64,000 bases of DNA from the NCBI RefSeq assembly GCF_005503535.1, contig NZ_SCNN01000006.1, positions 186,001-250,000 on the forward strand. Direction: 5' to 3'. This stretch comes from Mesorhizobium comanense. Lineage in GTDB: Bacteria > Pseudomonadota > Alphaproteobacteria > Rhizobiales > Rhizobiaceae. The position numbers were made by a program, and so were the translations under genes. Positions 29,733 through 38,149 of the stretch are shown in pieces (position 1 is the first letter of the stretch; every line of letters begins with the position of its first letter). Under the pieces are notes generated by a model, which ran no database searches, was not told the origin of the DNA, and saw only the letters and a list, made by a program, of their open reading frames with translations.

Positions 29733-30586
29733 GCCACCGCCACCATGTGGTCGTTCGTTTCCGTGGCGGCCATCAGCACGGCCCGGGCCACGATCTCGCG
29801 CACGGCATCCAGCCGGTATTCGGCGCTGCCGCGCACATCGGCGATCGGCGACAGCTCCGTCATCGGCGCGGACTGAACGATCGCGGCAAGCCCGCGATCA
29901 GCCGGCGACCCGATCAGTTTCGCCTCGACACCTGCAAGTCGCCTGGCGACGGCCGAGCACGATCCAACGGCGATAGCCGCATCCCTGACAGTCGCGTCCT
30001 CGATCACCAGGCGCGCCGCCACCATGGCGATGGAAATCACGAGATAGCGCCGCGCGCCAAGCTTGACGAAAGCCGATCTGCCGGCGGGCTTCGGCACCCG
30101 GATCGCCGTCACCATCTCGCCAGGCGTCAGGGCCGTGCGACGGTTACCGAGAATGAAGCCGGACAAGGGCAGATAGCGCGTGGCCGCGGCAGAGCGCAAC
30201 TCGACCTCGGCGTCGAGCACAAGCAGCCCAGGCACGCCGTCCGCTGCCGGCGAGGCGTTGCAGAGATTGCCGGCGACGGAAGCGACGTTCTGGATCTGCG
30301 GCGACCCGACTTCCCGCGCCGCCTGCTTCAGCGCGTCGAAGGCTGGCGGCAGCGGACGGCGGATAATGTCCGTCCATGTCGTGCGCGCGCCAATGACAAA
30401 GTGGTCGTCCGTCTCGGCGACGCCGCGCAGCGAGGCGAGAGCATTGATATCGAGCACATTCTCGCGGACCGGCCTGGTGCCCTGGGCCGGATAGAAATCG
30501 GTGCCGCCGGCAAGGATGCGCCACGCACCCTCGCCAAGCAGCGCGAGCGCCTCTTCGACCGTGGTGGGTTTCGCGTAACGGATCAC
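29729..30586 (-). CDS. Molybdenum hydroxylase FAD-binding subunit
   Basis: The 285-aa protein is the middle-size subunit (CoxM/XdhB type). FAD contacts are seen in WRILAGGTDFYP (about residues 23-34) and VASVAGNLCNASPAAD (about 105-120). It passes electrons from the 2Fe-2S centres of the partner subunit to an acceptor. The GTG start at 30586 is supported by GGAAGG 8 bases upstream and by the family N-terminus IRYAKPTTVEEALALL; the frame extends to 30682. It is the first gene of the six-gene coupled operon. Confidence 0.92.
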   Translation of the reverse strand: MIRYAKPTTVEEALALLGEGAWRILAGGTDFYPAQGTRPVRENVLDINALASLRGVAETDDHFVIGARTTWTDIIRRPLPPAFDALKQAAREVGSPQIQNVASVAGNLCNASPAADGVPGLLVLDAEVELRSAAATRYLPLSGFILGNRRTALTPGEMVTAIRVPKPAGRSAFVKLGARRYLVISIAMVAARLVIEDATVRDAAIAVGSCSAVARRLAGVEAKLIGSPADRGLAAIVQSAPMTELSPIADVRGSAEYRLDAVREIVARAVLMAATETNDHMVAVA

Positions 30587-30679
30587 GCTTTGCCTTCCCA
30601 GAGAGTGGGCCTTCCCCGAAATTGGCCCTCCCAAGGTGTTTGCCCCGGGATGATCTTGCCGGCGCGAGAACCGGAAATT

Positions 30680-30695
30680 CATTCGTATGCAAATG
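30680..30695. promoter_or_regulatory. Candidate MarR operator upstream of the molybdenum hydroxylase operon
   Basis: CATTCGTATGCAAATG is an imperfect 16-base palindrome (12 positions symmetric) about 95 bases upstream of the first operon start and ~180 bases upstream of the divergent pncA. AT-rich palindromes of this size are typical for MarR proteins, and a marR gene ends the operon. The rest of the 30587-30874 gap shows no other clear element. Confidence 0.45.
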
Positions 30696-30874
30696 ATATC
30701 AAGCTGGTGGAATTTGTCAAAGCCAGAGTTGGCTCCGCTGTCCAGGCCACAACGCGATTGTTATGTCTTCGGAGGTTGACGCGGCCGTCCATCTGGTCAA
30801 GTTTCTGCCTCCGGTCGCGTCAGCGGCATCTTTCTACTGGAGCCTGAGCCCAAGACAGAGAAGAAGGAGGCCCA

Positions 30875-31489
30875 ATGGCCGACGAAGCGCTTGTTGTCAT
30901 CGACCTTCAAAACGACTTTTGCCCGGGCGGCGCCCTGGCGGTCGCCGGCGGCGACGAGATCGTGCCGCTGGTCAACGACCTGATCCGCCGGACCGACCAT
31001 GTCGTGCTGACACAGGATTGGCACCCCGCCGGCCATTCGAGTTTCGCCTCCAGCCACGCCGGTGCGCAGCCCTTCACCACGATCGACATGCCCTATGGCC
31101 CGCAGACGCTGTGGCCGGATCATTGCATCCAGGGCAGCCTCGGTTCGGACTTCCATTCGGGACTGGCATGGACCAAGGCCGAGCTGGTCGTCCGCAAGGG
31201 CTTTCGGCCCGCCATCGACAGCTACTCCGCTTTCTTCGAGAACGATCACAAGACGCCGACCGGCCTTGGCGGCTATCTCAGGGAGCGCGGCATCGGCGCC
31301 ATCACACTGGTCGGGCTCGCCACAGATTACTGCGTCGCCTATTCGGCGCTCGACGCGGTCAAACAGGGGTTCAAGGTAACGGTGCGGCTGGATGCCTGCC
31401 GCGGCATCGATCTCAACGGATCGCTCGAGACGATGATCGCGCGCATGCGCGATGCCGGCGTGACGCTCGAAGATCACGCGGAGGACTGA
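30875..31489 (+). CDS. pncA: Nicotinamidase/pyrazinamidase
   Basis: The 204-aa enzyme hydrolyses nicotinamide to nicotinate and ammonia. The catalytic triad is D10 (VIDLQNDF), K108 (VVRKGF) and C153 (GLATDYCVAYSA). The metal-site block QDWHPAGHSSF (D48, H50, H54) and H83 are also present. It is divergent from the molybdenum hydroxylase operon. In NAD salvage it feeds PncB, whose gene is at 39780-41084; here it could also feed nicotinate catabolism. It is followed 8 bases later by an antiporter gene. Confidence 0.95.
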   Translation: MADEALVVIDLQNDFCPGGALAVAGGDEIVPLVNDLIRRTDHVVLTQDWHPAGHSSFASSHAGAQPFTTIDMPYGPQTLWPDHCIQGSLGSDFHSGLAWTKAELVVRKGFRPAIDSYSAFFENDHKTPTGLGGYLRERGIGAITLVGLATDYCVAYSALDAVKQGFKVTVRLDACRGIDLNGSLETMIARMRDAGVTLEDHAED

Positions 31490-31496
31490 CCTGCCC

Positions 31497-32948
31497 GTGA
31501 GGCGTCGAGGGGGACTTGCGGGGCTTACGAAAACACTGGCGGCGGGTGTGATCGCCCCCGCCATTGCCGCTTTTGCGCAACCGGCTTTCGCCGCCGACGC
31601 CCACGCTTTGCCCGGCGCCTCGATGTCGCTCTGGTGGGCGCTGCCCTTTGCCGGCCTGCTGCTGTCGATCGCCACCGGACCGCTGCTGTTCCACCATGTC
31701 TGGGAACATCACTACGGTAAGATCGCGACGCTGTGGGCCGCGCTGGTCATCGTGCCGCTGGCGCTGGCCTTTGGAGCGCCTTCCGCCACCGAGGCGGTGC
31801 TGCACGCGCTGCTCACCGAATACATGTCCTTCATCATCCTTTTGTTCGCGTTGTTCACCATTTCGGGCGGCATCCTTGTCGCCGGCAACATCCACGGCAC
31901 GCCGCTGGTCAATGCCGGGCTGCTGCTGATCGGCGCGCTGCTGGCTTCGGTCATCGGCACGACGGGCGCGTCGATGATCCTGATCCGCCCGGTCATCCGC
32001 GCCAACGACGCCAGGCCGTTCAACGCCCATGTGGTGGTCTTCTTCATCTTCCTGGTGTCCAACATCGGCGGCTCGCTGACGCCGCTCGGCGATCCGCCGC
32101 TGTTCGTCGGCTTCCTGCGCGGCGTCGACTTCTTCTGGACCACCACCAATCTCTGGCGCGAGACGCTGTTCACCGGCGGTGCGGTGCTGGCGATATTTCT
32201 TGTCATCGACATCATGCTGCATCGGCGCGAGGCCGGCGCGCCCAAGATCAAGGATCCGACGCCCGACTCGAAGGTGCGTCTCCGCGGCCTGCCCAACCTG
32301 CCGCTGCTTGCCGGCGTGATCGGCGCCATCCTGCTGTCGGCGACATGGAAGCCCGGGGTCAGCCTTGCCATCCACGGCGTGAATCTGGAATTGCAGAACC
32401 TTGTGCGTGACGCCGTCATCCTGGCGCTCGCCTTCGTTTCGCTGGCTGTTTCACGCAAGGAGTACCGTGAGGCAAATGGATTCAACTGGGGTCCGATCGC
32501 GGAAGTGGCGAAATTGTTTGCCGGCATTTTCATCTGCATCGTCCCGGTCGTCGCCATCCTCAGGGCCGGCCACGACGGCGCGCTAGCGCCATTGGTCGCG
32601 CTCGTCACCTCGGCGCAAGGCACGCCCAACGACCTTGCCTACTTCTGGCTGACCGGTGCGCTGTCGTCCTTCCTCGACAATGCGCCCACCTATCTGGTGT
32701 TCTTCGAGCTTGCGGGCGGCGATCCGCGCCATCTGATGACCGAATTCGCCTCGACGCTGGCGGCGATCTCGGCGGGCGCGGTGTTCATGGGCGCCAACAC
32801 CTATATCGGCAATGCGCCCAACTTCATGGTCTACGCCATCGCTCGCCAGCGCGGCGTCACCATGCCCGGCTTCTTCGGCTACATGATGTGGTCCGGTCTG
32901 GTGCTGATCCCGACATTTTTGGTTGCAGGCTGGCTGTTCTTCGGGTGA
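31497..32948 (+). CDS. NhaD/ArsB-like sodium:proton antiporter family membrane protein
   Basis: The 483-aa protein has a signal-like N-terminus (ending AFAADA) and about twelve membrane segments. The motifs SNIGGSLTPLGDPPLFVGFL (about residues 183-202) and SSFLDNAPTYLVFFE (about 394-408) are characteristic of the NhaD-type ion transporter family. It starts with a GTG 8 bases after pncA. Substrate could be Na+/H+ or an organic acid; the ion cannot be told from sequence. Confidence 0.88.
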   Translation: MRRRGGLAGLTKTLAAGVIAPAIAAFAQPAFAADAHALPGASMSLWWALPFAGLLLSIATGPLLFHHVWEHHYGKIATLWAALVIVPLALAFGAPSATEAVLHALLTEYMSFIILLFALFTISGGILVAGNIHGTPLVNAGLLLIGALLASVIGTTGASMILIRPVIRANDARPFNAHVVVFFIFLVSNIGGSLTPLGDPPLFVGFLRGVDFFWTTTNLWRETLFTGGAVLAIFLVIDIMLHRREAGAPKIKDPTPDSKVRLRGLPNLPLLAGVIGAILLSATWKPGVSLAIHGVNLELQNLVRDAVILALAFVSLAVSRKEYREANGFNWGPIAEVAKLFAGIFICIVPVVAILRAGHDGALAPLVALVTSAQGTPNDLAYFWLTGALSSFLDNAPTYLVFFELAGGDPRHLMTEFASTLAAISAGAVFMGANTYIGNAPNFMVYAIARQRGVTMPGFFGYMMWSGLVLIPTFLVAGWLFFG

Positions 32949-32970
32949 GCCGGCGCAACAATGATGTACC

Positions 32971-33160
32971 GTCAGCGCTGCCCCTCATCCGCCTGCCGGC
33001 ACCTTCTCCCCGTATAGTGACGGGGAGAAGGGAGATGGCCGCGACGCCGATGCCCTTCCGGCAATGTTCATGATTGGCGAAACCAGCGGTGACGGCGTCC
33101 TTCTCCCCGTCACTATACGGGGAGAAGTGCCCGGTAGGGCGATGAGGGGCGGCGCTGTCG
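32971..33160. repeat. RIME-like palindromic repeat, copy 2 (intergenic)
   Basis: Two hairpins (33002-33031 and 33100-33127), built from CCTTCTCCCCGT and its complement around ATAGTG/CACTAT loops, lie inside outer arms CAGCGCTGCCCCTCATC and GATGAGGGGCGGCGCTG. It occupies nearly all of the gap between the antiporter and livF genes and could act as a bidirectional terminator for these convergent genes. Confidence 0.85.
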
Positions 33161-33197
33161 TCTGCAGACTGTCATTGTCGTTGCAATTGCAGCAGTC

Positions 33198-33917
33198 TCA
33201 GCCAACGCCGACATAGCGCCTGACCGCTGACGGGTCGGCGCGCAGCGCCTCGACGTTGACCGTCTCGCGGTTGCGGCCGTTCTCGATGAACGAGACACGG
33301 TCGGCGACCGACAGCACGGCATCGACCCGCTGCTCGACCAGAATTGTCGAGACATCCATCTCGCGCAGCTTGGAGACGGTCTCGCGGATCTTCGCGATCA
33401 TCGACGGCATCAGCCCTTCAGTCGGCTCGTCGAGCAAAAGCACCCGAGGCTCGAGACACAGCGCGCGCGCCATGGCCAGCATCTGCTGCTCGCCGCCGGA
33501 GAGCGTTCCCGAGCGCTGCCTGAGCCGCTGGCGCAGCAGGGGGAAGAGGTCGAGGACGTTTTCGCGCACGGCCTTGCCCTTGCCGCGCGCCATCAGCCCA
33601 ATCTCGATGTTTTCGGCCACGGTCATTTCGGCAAACAGCCGCCTTCCTTGCGGCACATAGGCGACTCCGGCCTTCGGCACGTCATGCGCGGGCAGGGTGG
33701 TCAGTTCCTTGCCCTCTAGCTTGATCGAGCCCGAGCTCGCCCGAACCAGGCCCATGATCGCCTTCAGCGTTGTCGTCTTGCCGGCGCCGTTGCGGCCGAA
33801 CAGGCACAGCACTTCGCCCTTGTTCAGCACGAGGTCGAGGCCATAGAGCACCTGGACCTCGCCGTAGGAGCAGTCCAGTCCCGAGATGGCAAGTGCAGGG
33901 GATGCCGCCTCGGTCAT
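33198..33917 (-). CDS. Branched-chain amino acid type ABC transporter ATPase (LivF-like)
   Basis: The 239-aa protein has Walker A GRNGAGKTT (about residues 41-49), signature LSGGEQQMLAMARAL and Walker B VLLLDEPTEGLMPSM, as in LivF. It is the last gene of a five-gene importer. Its start overlaps the LivG-like stop by four bases. Confidence 0.93.
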   Translation of the reverse strand: MTEAASPALAISGLDCSYGEVQVLYGLDLVLNKGEVLCLFGRNGAGKTTTLKAIMGLVRASSGSIKLEGKELTTLPAHDVPKAGVAYVPQGRRLFAEMTVAENIEIGLMARGKGKAVRENVLDLFPLLRQRLRQRSGTLSGGEQQMLAMARALCLEPRVLLLDEPTEGLMPSMIAKIRETVSKLREMDVSTILVEQRVDAVLSVADRVSFIENGRNRETVNVEALRADPSAVRRYVGVG

Positions 33918-34639
33918 GGCGCCGTCCCCAGATAGGCTTCCTGCACCGCCGCGTTCTCGCGGACCTGCTCCGGCGTGCCCTCGGCCAGGATCCTGCCGGC
34001 GTTGAAGACCGTGATGCGGTCGGCCAGTTGCATGACGACCGGCATGTTGTGCTCGATGAGCAGCACGGTGGCACTCGCAGCGATTTCGCGCACCAGCGCG
34101 ATGAAATTGTCGATCTCGCTGTCGGCCAATCCTTGCGTGGGCTCGTCGAGAATAAGCAGTCGCGGCTTCAGCGCCAGTCCCATCGCCACTTCCAGCAGGC
34201 GCTGATGGCCGTAGGACAGTTGCCCGGCCAGCGTGTGGGCGCGTTCCGCCAGGCCGGTGCGTTCGAGCGCGGCCATCACGCCGGCCTTGACCGCTCCCTT
34301 CGAGCGGCCATCGCTCAGCGTGCGCTGCGCCGGCAGCGCCACATTGTCGTAGGCGCTGAGATTGGCGAAGATGCTGGTGATCTGAAACGTGTAGGCAATC
34401 CCCCGGCGGACCCTGACATAGGCCGGAAGGCCGGTGACGTCGGCGCCGTCGAAGACGATCATGCCTGATGAAGGCTGGATACGGCCGCTGACCAGGCTGA
34501 CGAAGGTGGTCTTTCCCGCTCCGTTCGGGCCGATCACGGCGCGGATCTCGCCCGGCATCAGGGCGAAGTCGACATTGTCGACCGCGCGCAGGCCGCCGAA
34601 ATTCCGCGACAGGCCCTTGGTGGTCAAAAGCGGCGTCAT
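33914..34639 (-). CDS. Branched-chain amino acid type ABC transporter ATPase (LivG-like)
   Basis: The 241-aa ATPase starts at 34639 (MTPLLTTKGLSRNFGG); a long open extension upstream overlaps the permease in another frame and is not coding. It has Walker A GPNGAGKTT, a LivG-type insertion (ARVGIAYTFQI-like RRGIAYTFQITSIF), signature LSYGHQRLLEVAMGL and Walker B LLILDEPTQGL. The signature is LSYG rather than LSGG, as is usual for LivG. Both ends overlap neighbours by four bases. Confidence 0.93.
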   Translation of the reverse strand: MTPLLTTKGLSRNFGGLRAVDNVDFALMPGEIRAVIGPNGAGKTTFVSLVSGRIQPSSGMIVFDGADVTGLPAYVRVRRGIAYTFQITSIFANLSAYDNVALPAQRTLSDGRSKGAVKAGVMAALERTGLAERAHTLAGQLSYGHQRLLEVAMGLALKPRLLILDEPTQGLADSEIDNFIALVREIAASATVLLIEHNMPVVMQLADRITVFNAGRILAEGTPEQVRENAAVQEAYLGTAP

Positions 34640-35598
34640 GGCAGCCACCCGAGCCAGCGCTGGCGGATGGTGCCGAGAATGCCCTTGGGAAAGAACAGCA
34701 CCAGCAGGATCAGCGCCACGCCGACGATCAGCAGATAGGCCGAGGTGTAGCCGCTGGTGATATCGATGACATAGTACATGAACAGCGTGCCGATCAGCGG
34801 CCCAAGCGTCGTGGCGGCGCCGCCGAGCAGCACCCAGAGCAGCGGCAGGATCGAATATTGCACCGAGGCGAAACTCGAGCCGACATAGCCGAACAGCAGC
34901 GCGTAGGCGGCGCCGGACGCCGCGCAGATGGTTCCCGAGATCACCACCGCTGAGAGCTTGTTCGAAAAGGTGTCGAAGCCCAGCATCTTCGTGCGCTCCT
35001 CGTTCTCGCGGATGGCGACCAGCACCCGGCCATATCGGGATCGGACGATGGCCAGCGTGATCAGCAGCGCGACCGAAAACAACGCTAGCGCACTCATATA
35101 GCGCACGGTCGGATTGGTGAGATCGAGCACGGTCGCACCGAACGTGAGGACGCGCGCCGGCTGCGGCACGACCTGACCCTGGTCGCCCCCTGTCCATGCC
35201 GCGAAATAGAGAATCAGCAGATAGAAGACCTGGGCGAACATCATGGTGACGATCATGAAGGCGACACCCGTCGTGCGCAGAGCCAGCAGCCCGATGATGG
35301 CGGACAGAACGACGCCGCAGGCGAGCCCCGCGGCAAAGGCGGCCGGCACGCTCCAGCCGAGCTGGATGATGGCAAGCCCGGCGCCGTAGAGCCCGGCGCC
35401 GAAGAACATGGCATGGCCGAGGCTGAGCAGGCCGACATAGCCGAACAGCATGTTGTAGCCCATGGCGAAGACCGCCAGCACCATGATGCGGGCGAGCAGG
35501 CCGTGATAATAGTCGGGCAGCACGAAGCTCAGCCCAAAAAGCAGCGCAATAACGCCGAGATGCAGGCCATAGGCCTTTGCCGGCGAAGCCTCGCTCAT
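34636..35598 (-). CDS. Branched-chain amino acid type ABC permease (LivM-like)
   Basis: The 320-aa permease has eight to ten hydrophobic segments and the LivM block GYNMLFGYVGLLSLGHAMFFGAGLYGAG (about residues 47-74). It also has the EAA-type sequence VAIRENEERTKMLGFDTFSNKL before the final helices. It pairs with the LivH-like permease and is coupled to both neighbours by ATGA overlaps. Confidence 0.93.
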   Translation of the reverse strand: MSEASPAKAYGLHLGVIALLFGLSFVLPDYYHGLLARIMVLAVFAMGYNMLFGYVGLLSLGHAMFFGAGLYGAGLAIIQLGWSVPAAFAAGLACGVVLSAIIGLLALRTTGVAFMIVTMMFAQVFYLLILYFAAWTGGDQGQVVPQPARVLTFGATVLDLTNPTVRYMSALALFSVALLITLAIVRSRYGRVLVAIRENEERTKMLGFDTFSNKLSAVVISGTICAASGAAYALLFGYVGSSFASVQYSILPLLWVLLGGAATTLGPLIGTLFMYYVIDITSGYTSAYLLIVGVALILLVLFFPKGILGTIRQRWLGWLP

Positions 35599-36476
35599 CG
35601 CGATGCCGTTCCGAACAGGCCTTGCGGGCGGAAGACCAGCACCATGGCGACCACCAGGGTGGCGATGATCTTGGCCAGTGTCGGCGAGAAGAACATCGAG
35701 ATGATGCCGTCGGACAGGCCGATCAGCACGGCGGCAACCACGGTGCCGCGCAGCGACCCGAGGCCACCGATGATGACGACGATGAAGGAGAGCAGCAGCG
35801 GGTCCTGCCCCATGAGGTAGTGCGCCTGGCTGATCGGCACGATCAGCACCGCTGCGATGGCGGCCAGCATCGCGCCGAGCGCGAAGACGCCGCCATAGAC
35901 GCGGCCGACGGGTATCCCGAAAGCCTGGGCCGTCTCGGCATCATACTGCGTCGCGCGCATGATCAGGCCGATCCTGGTGCGGGTGAGCACCAGCCATGTC
36001 GCCGTCAAAAGCAGCGCGGAAGCGGCGATGATGGACAGCTTGTAGCCGGAATAGCCGAACCACGGCAAAAGGATGCGATAGCTGAAAGGCGGCTCGACCG
36101 GCCGCGCCTCCGGACCATAGAAGGTCAGGGCCAGCTGCTGGATGATGTAGAGCATGCCGATGGTGGCGACGATGGTGGCTTCCGGATTGTAGTTGAGCCG
36201 GCGCAGCACCAGCCGCTCGGCGACCAGCGCTATGGCGCCGACGATCAGCGGGGCAATCACCAGCGCCGCCAGGAAGCCGAGCGCCGGATGGCCCGATACC
36301 GCCGTCGAGATCGCCCAGGCAAGCACGGCGCCCAGCATGAAGAACTCGCCATGCGCGACATTGACGACCCGCATGACGCCGAACACCAGCGACAGTCCAA
36401 GCGCCGTCAGCGCCAGCACGGCCGAGGTGACGAGACCTTCGAGGGTGGCAAGGAGGAGATGGGGTCCGAAATGCAT
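35595..36476 (-). CDS. Branched-chain amino acid type ABC permease (LivH-like)
   Basis: The 293-aa permease begins with the LivH-type sequence ALTALGLSLVFGVMRVVNVAHGEFFMLGA (about residues 21-49) and contains MRATQYDAETAQAFGIPVGRVYG, the cytoplasmic coupling loop. A 218-base gap to the binding-protein gene holds a 158-bp inverted repeat that may lower expression of the four downstream genes. Confidence 0.93.
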   Translation of the reverse strand: MHFGPHLLLATLEGLVTSAVLALTALGLSLVFGVMRVVNVAHGEFFMLGAVLAWAISTAVSGHPALGFLAALVIAPLIVGAIALVAERLVLRRLNYNPEATIVATIGMLYIIQQLALTFYGPEARPVEPPFSYRILLPWFGYSGYKLSIIAASALLLTATWLVLTRTRIGLIMRATQYDAETAQAFGIPVGRVYGGVFALGAMLAAIAAVLIVPISQAHYLMGQDPLLLSFIVVIIGGLGSLRGTVVAAVLIGLSDGIISMFFSPTLAKIIATLVVAMVLVFRPQGLFGTASR

Positions 36477-36503
36477 GGGCTATGCACCGAGGGATGCGCG
36501 AGG

Positions 36504-36661
36504 CACCCCCCTCTGCCCTGCCGGGCATCTCCCCCGCAAGGGGGGAGATTGGATGTCGCCACCGGGTCCGCCAATCATCAGCCCCGGCAAATAGGCGCTG
36601 CCGCGCGAACCGCCGATCTCCCCCCTTGCGGGGGAGATGGCCGGCAGGCCAAAGGGGGGTG
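36504..36661. repeat. Palindromic repeat family B, copy 1
   Basis: Outer inverted arms begin CACCCCCCTCTG… on the left and end …CAAAGGGGGGTG on the right. Each arm contains the hairpin ATCTCCCCC-GCAA-GGGGGGAGAT (36527-36549; mirror copy 36616-36638). It lies between the binding-protein and LivH-like genes. A near-identical element is at 39570-39736. The form is that of a non-autonomous MITE or REP-like element. Confidence 0.85.
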
Positions 36662-36694
36662 ACTTGGCTCCCACGCTTAGAGGCAAAGCCGGGT

Positions 36695-37996
36695 CTAAAG
36701 CGCCTGCGTCGTATAATCCCCTTCGGCCTCGTAAAGCCCGTCCTCGATCTTGGTCTTGTGGACGACCTTGAGCTTGCCGCCTTCGACCTTGGAGATGTTC
36801 TGGATGCCGAAGCATTGATGGATCTTGCCGTTGAAGGTTTTTGGCCCCTGCGGATGCTCCGGCCCTTCGGCGAATTCCTTCAGCGCCTCGGTTGCCTCGA
36901 CCAGCTTGGCGCGGTCTTCGGGTCCTTTGTAGCCGGCATCTTCCATCGCCTTCTTGACGACGTAGAGCGTTTCCCAGCAGCCGAACATGTGGGCAGCGGT
37001 GGAGACGTCCTTGGGGTCGCCGACGGCAGCGCCATTGTCGTCGATGCCGACGGCGGCGCGATAGGCCTTCTGCGCGGCGGAATCGTCGGCCTGCGCATAG
37101 CGCGGCGAACCTTCCCAGAAGTGGCTGCCGTCCAGAAATTCGAGCCCGGGGCTGTTGATGTCGACGGCTTCCAGCGAATCGATGAAGCCGAACAGCTGCG
37201 GCCTTTGCGAACCGTAGAACTCGCCGAGTTCCTTGACGAAGGTGAGCACCGCCGGACCGACCATCACGTGATAGATCACCTCCGTCTCGGCCGGGATCTG
37301 CGGGAAGTATTTGGTGAAGGAGCTTTCCGTCGGCGGGATGGCGATCTGCGCGATGACATCGGCGCCCTGTGCCTTCAGCGCCGGCGGCAGGTAGTCGCGG
37401 TGATCGTAGCCGAAGGCGAAATCGGGGAAGATCTGCGTCACCTTCTTGCCGGCATTGGCCGCGATCCACGGCGCCATGGACTGGATCTGGCTCTTCACGT
37501 CGGTGATGCCCGGCTGGAAGACGTAACGGTTGAGCTTGGTCGAGGCGACGTGGTGGCCCTCGCTGACCACGAAATAAGGCATCTTGGCCTCGCCTGCGGC
37601 GGGGGCCGAGCCGATCACGACATGCGAGAACAGCGTGCCGAAGACGATGTCGGTCTTGTGCTGGGTGGCGAACTTGCCGACCACCTCGGCGCCGCGCCCG
37701 GGATCGGTGCCGTCGTCCTCGATGATAACTTCGACCGGGCGGCCGTTGATGCCGCCGGCATCGTTGATCGCCTTGATCGCCGCCGCGGTGGTCTTCTCGT
37801 ACCAGCGGCCATAGGCGGCGCCGATGCCGGTGCGGTGCGACTGGAAGCCTATTCTGATCGGCGCCGAGCTTTGCGCCTGGGAGTAGCGGACGAAACCAGG
37901 CGCCATGGCAAGGCCGGCGCCGGCGGCCAGGCCCTTCAGCGCCGTGCGGCGGGTGAGCCCGGTTTTCTGGAGGTTGAAGGTCTTGCTCTTGTCCAT
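36695..37996 (-). CDS. Branched-chain amino acid/amide type solute-binding protein
   Basis: The 433-aa periplasmic protein has a twin-arginine-type signal (LTRRTALKGLAAGAGLAMAPG, about residues 14-34). The type I fold follows: IRIGFQSHRTGIGAAYGRWYEKTT, VEVIIEDDGTDPGRGAEVVGKF and TDIVFGTLFSHVVIGSAPAAG. It is longer than LivJ/K (~370) and looks like the amide/urea-binding subgroup, so the ligand is uncertain. It is the first gene of the importer. Confidence 0.9.
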   Translation of the reverse strand: MDKSKTFNLQKTGLTRRTALKGLAAGAGLAMAPGFVRYSQAQSSAPIRIGFQSHRTGIGAAYGRWYEKTTAAAIKAINDAGGINGRPVEVIIEDDGTDPGRGAEVVGKFATQHKTDIVFGTLFSHVVIGSAPAAGEAKMPYFVVSEGHHVASTKLNRYVFQPGITDVKSQIQSMAPWIAANAGKKVTQIFPDFAFGYDHRDYLPPALKAQGADVIAQIAIPPTESSFTKYFPQIPAETEVIYHVMVGPAVLTFVKELGEFYGSQRPQLFGFIDSLEAVDINSPGLEFLDGSHFWEGSPRYAQADDSAAQKAYRAAVGIDDNGAAVGDPKDVSTAAHMFGCWETLYVVKKAMEDAGYKGPEDRAKLVEATEALKEFAEGPEHPQGPKTFNGKIHQCFGIQNISKVEGGKLKVVHKTKIEDGLYEAEGDYTTQAL

Positions 37997-38149
37997 ATGC
38001 CGTTCCCCTTGTTCAGCGTTAGGAGCGCAGAAGTCCGCTCATGTCCGGAAGTCGAAAAATTGCATGTGTACAAACTAAATCACCAAAGTCCGGACACGGC
38101 AATGCCGGTTCCCTAGGGGAAGTGACGTTTATTTTCCAGTGCAAACCGA

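Noticed and set aside
29045..33160. Repeated CCTTCTCCCCGT hairpins as a possible CRISPR array
   Set aside because: There are only two clusters almost 4 kb apart, the units are palindromes, there is no regular spacer series, and no cas genes are present.
34640..35197. Possible N-terminal extension of the LivG-like ATPase
   Set aside because: It overlaps the LivM-like permease in another frame. The family start MTPLLTTKGLSRNFGG is at 34639 and gives an ATGA overlap.
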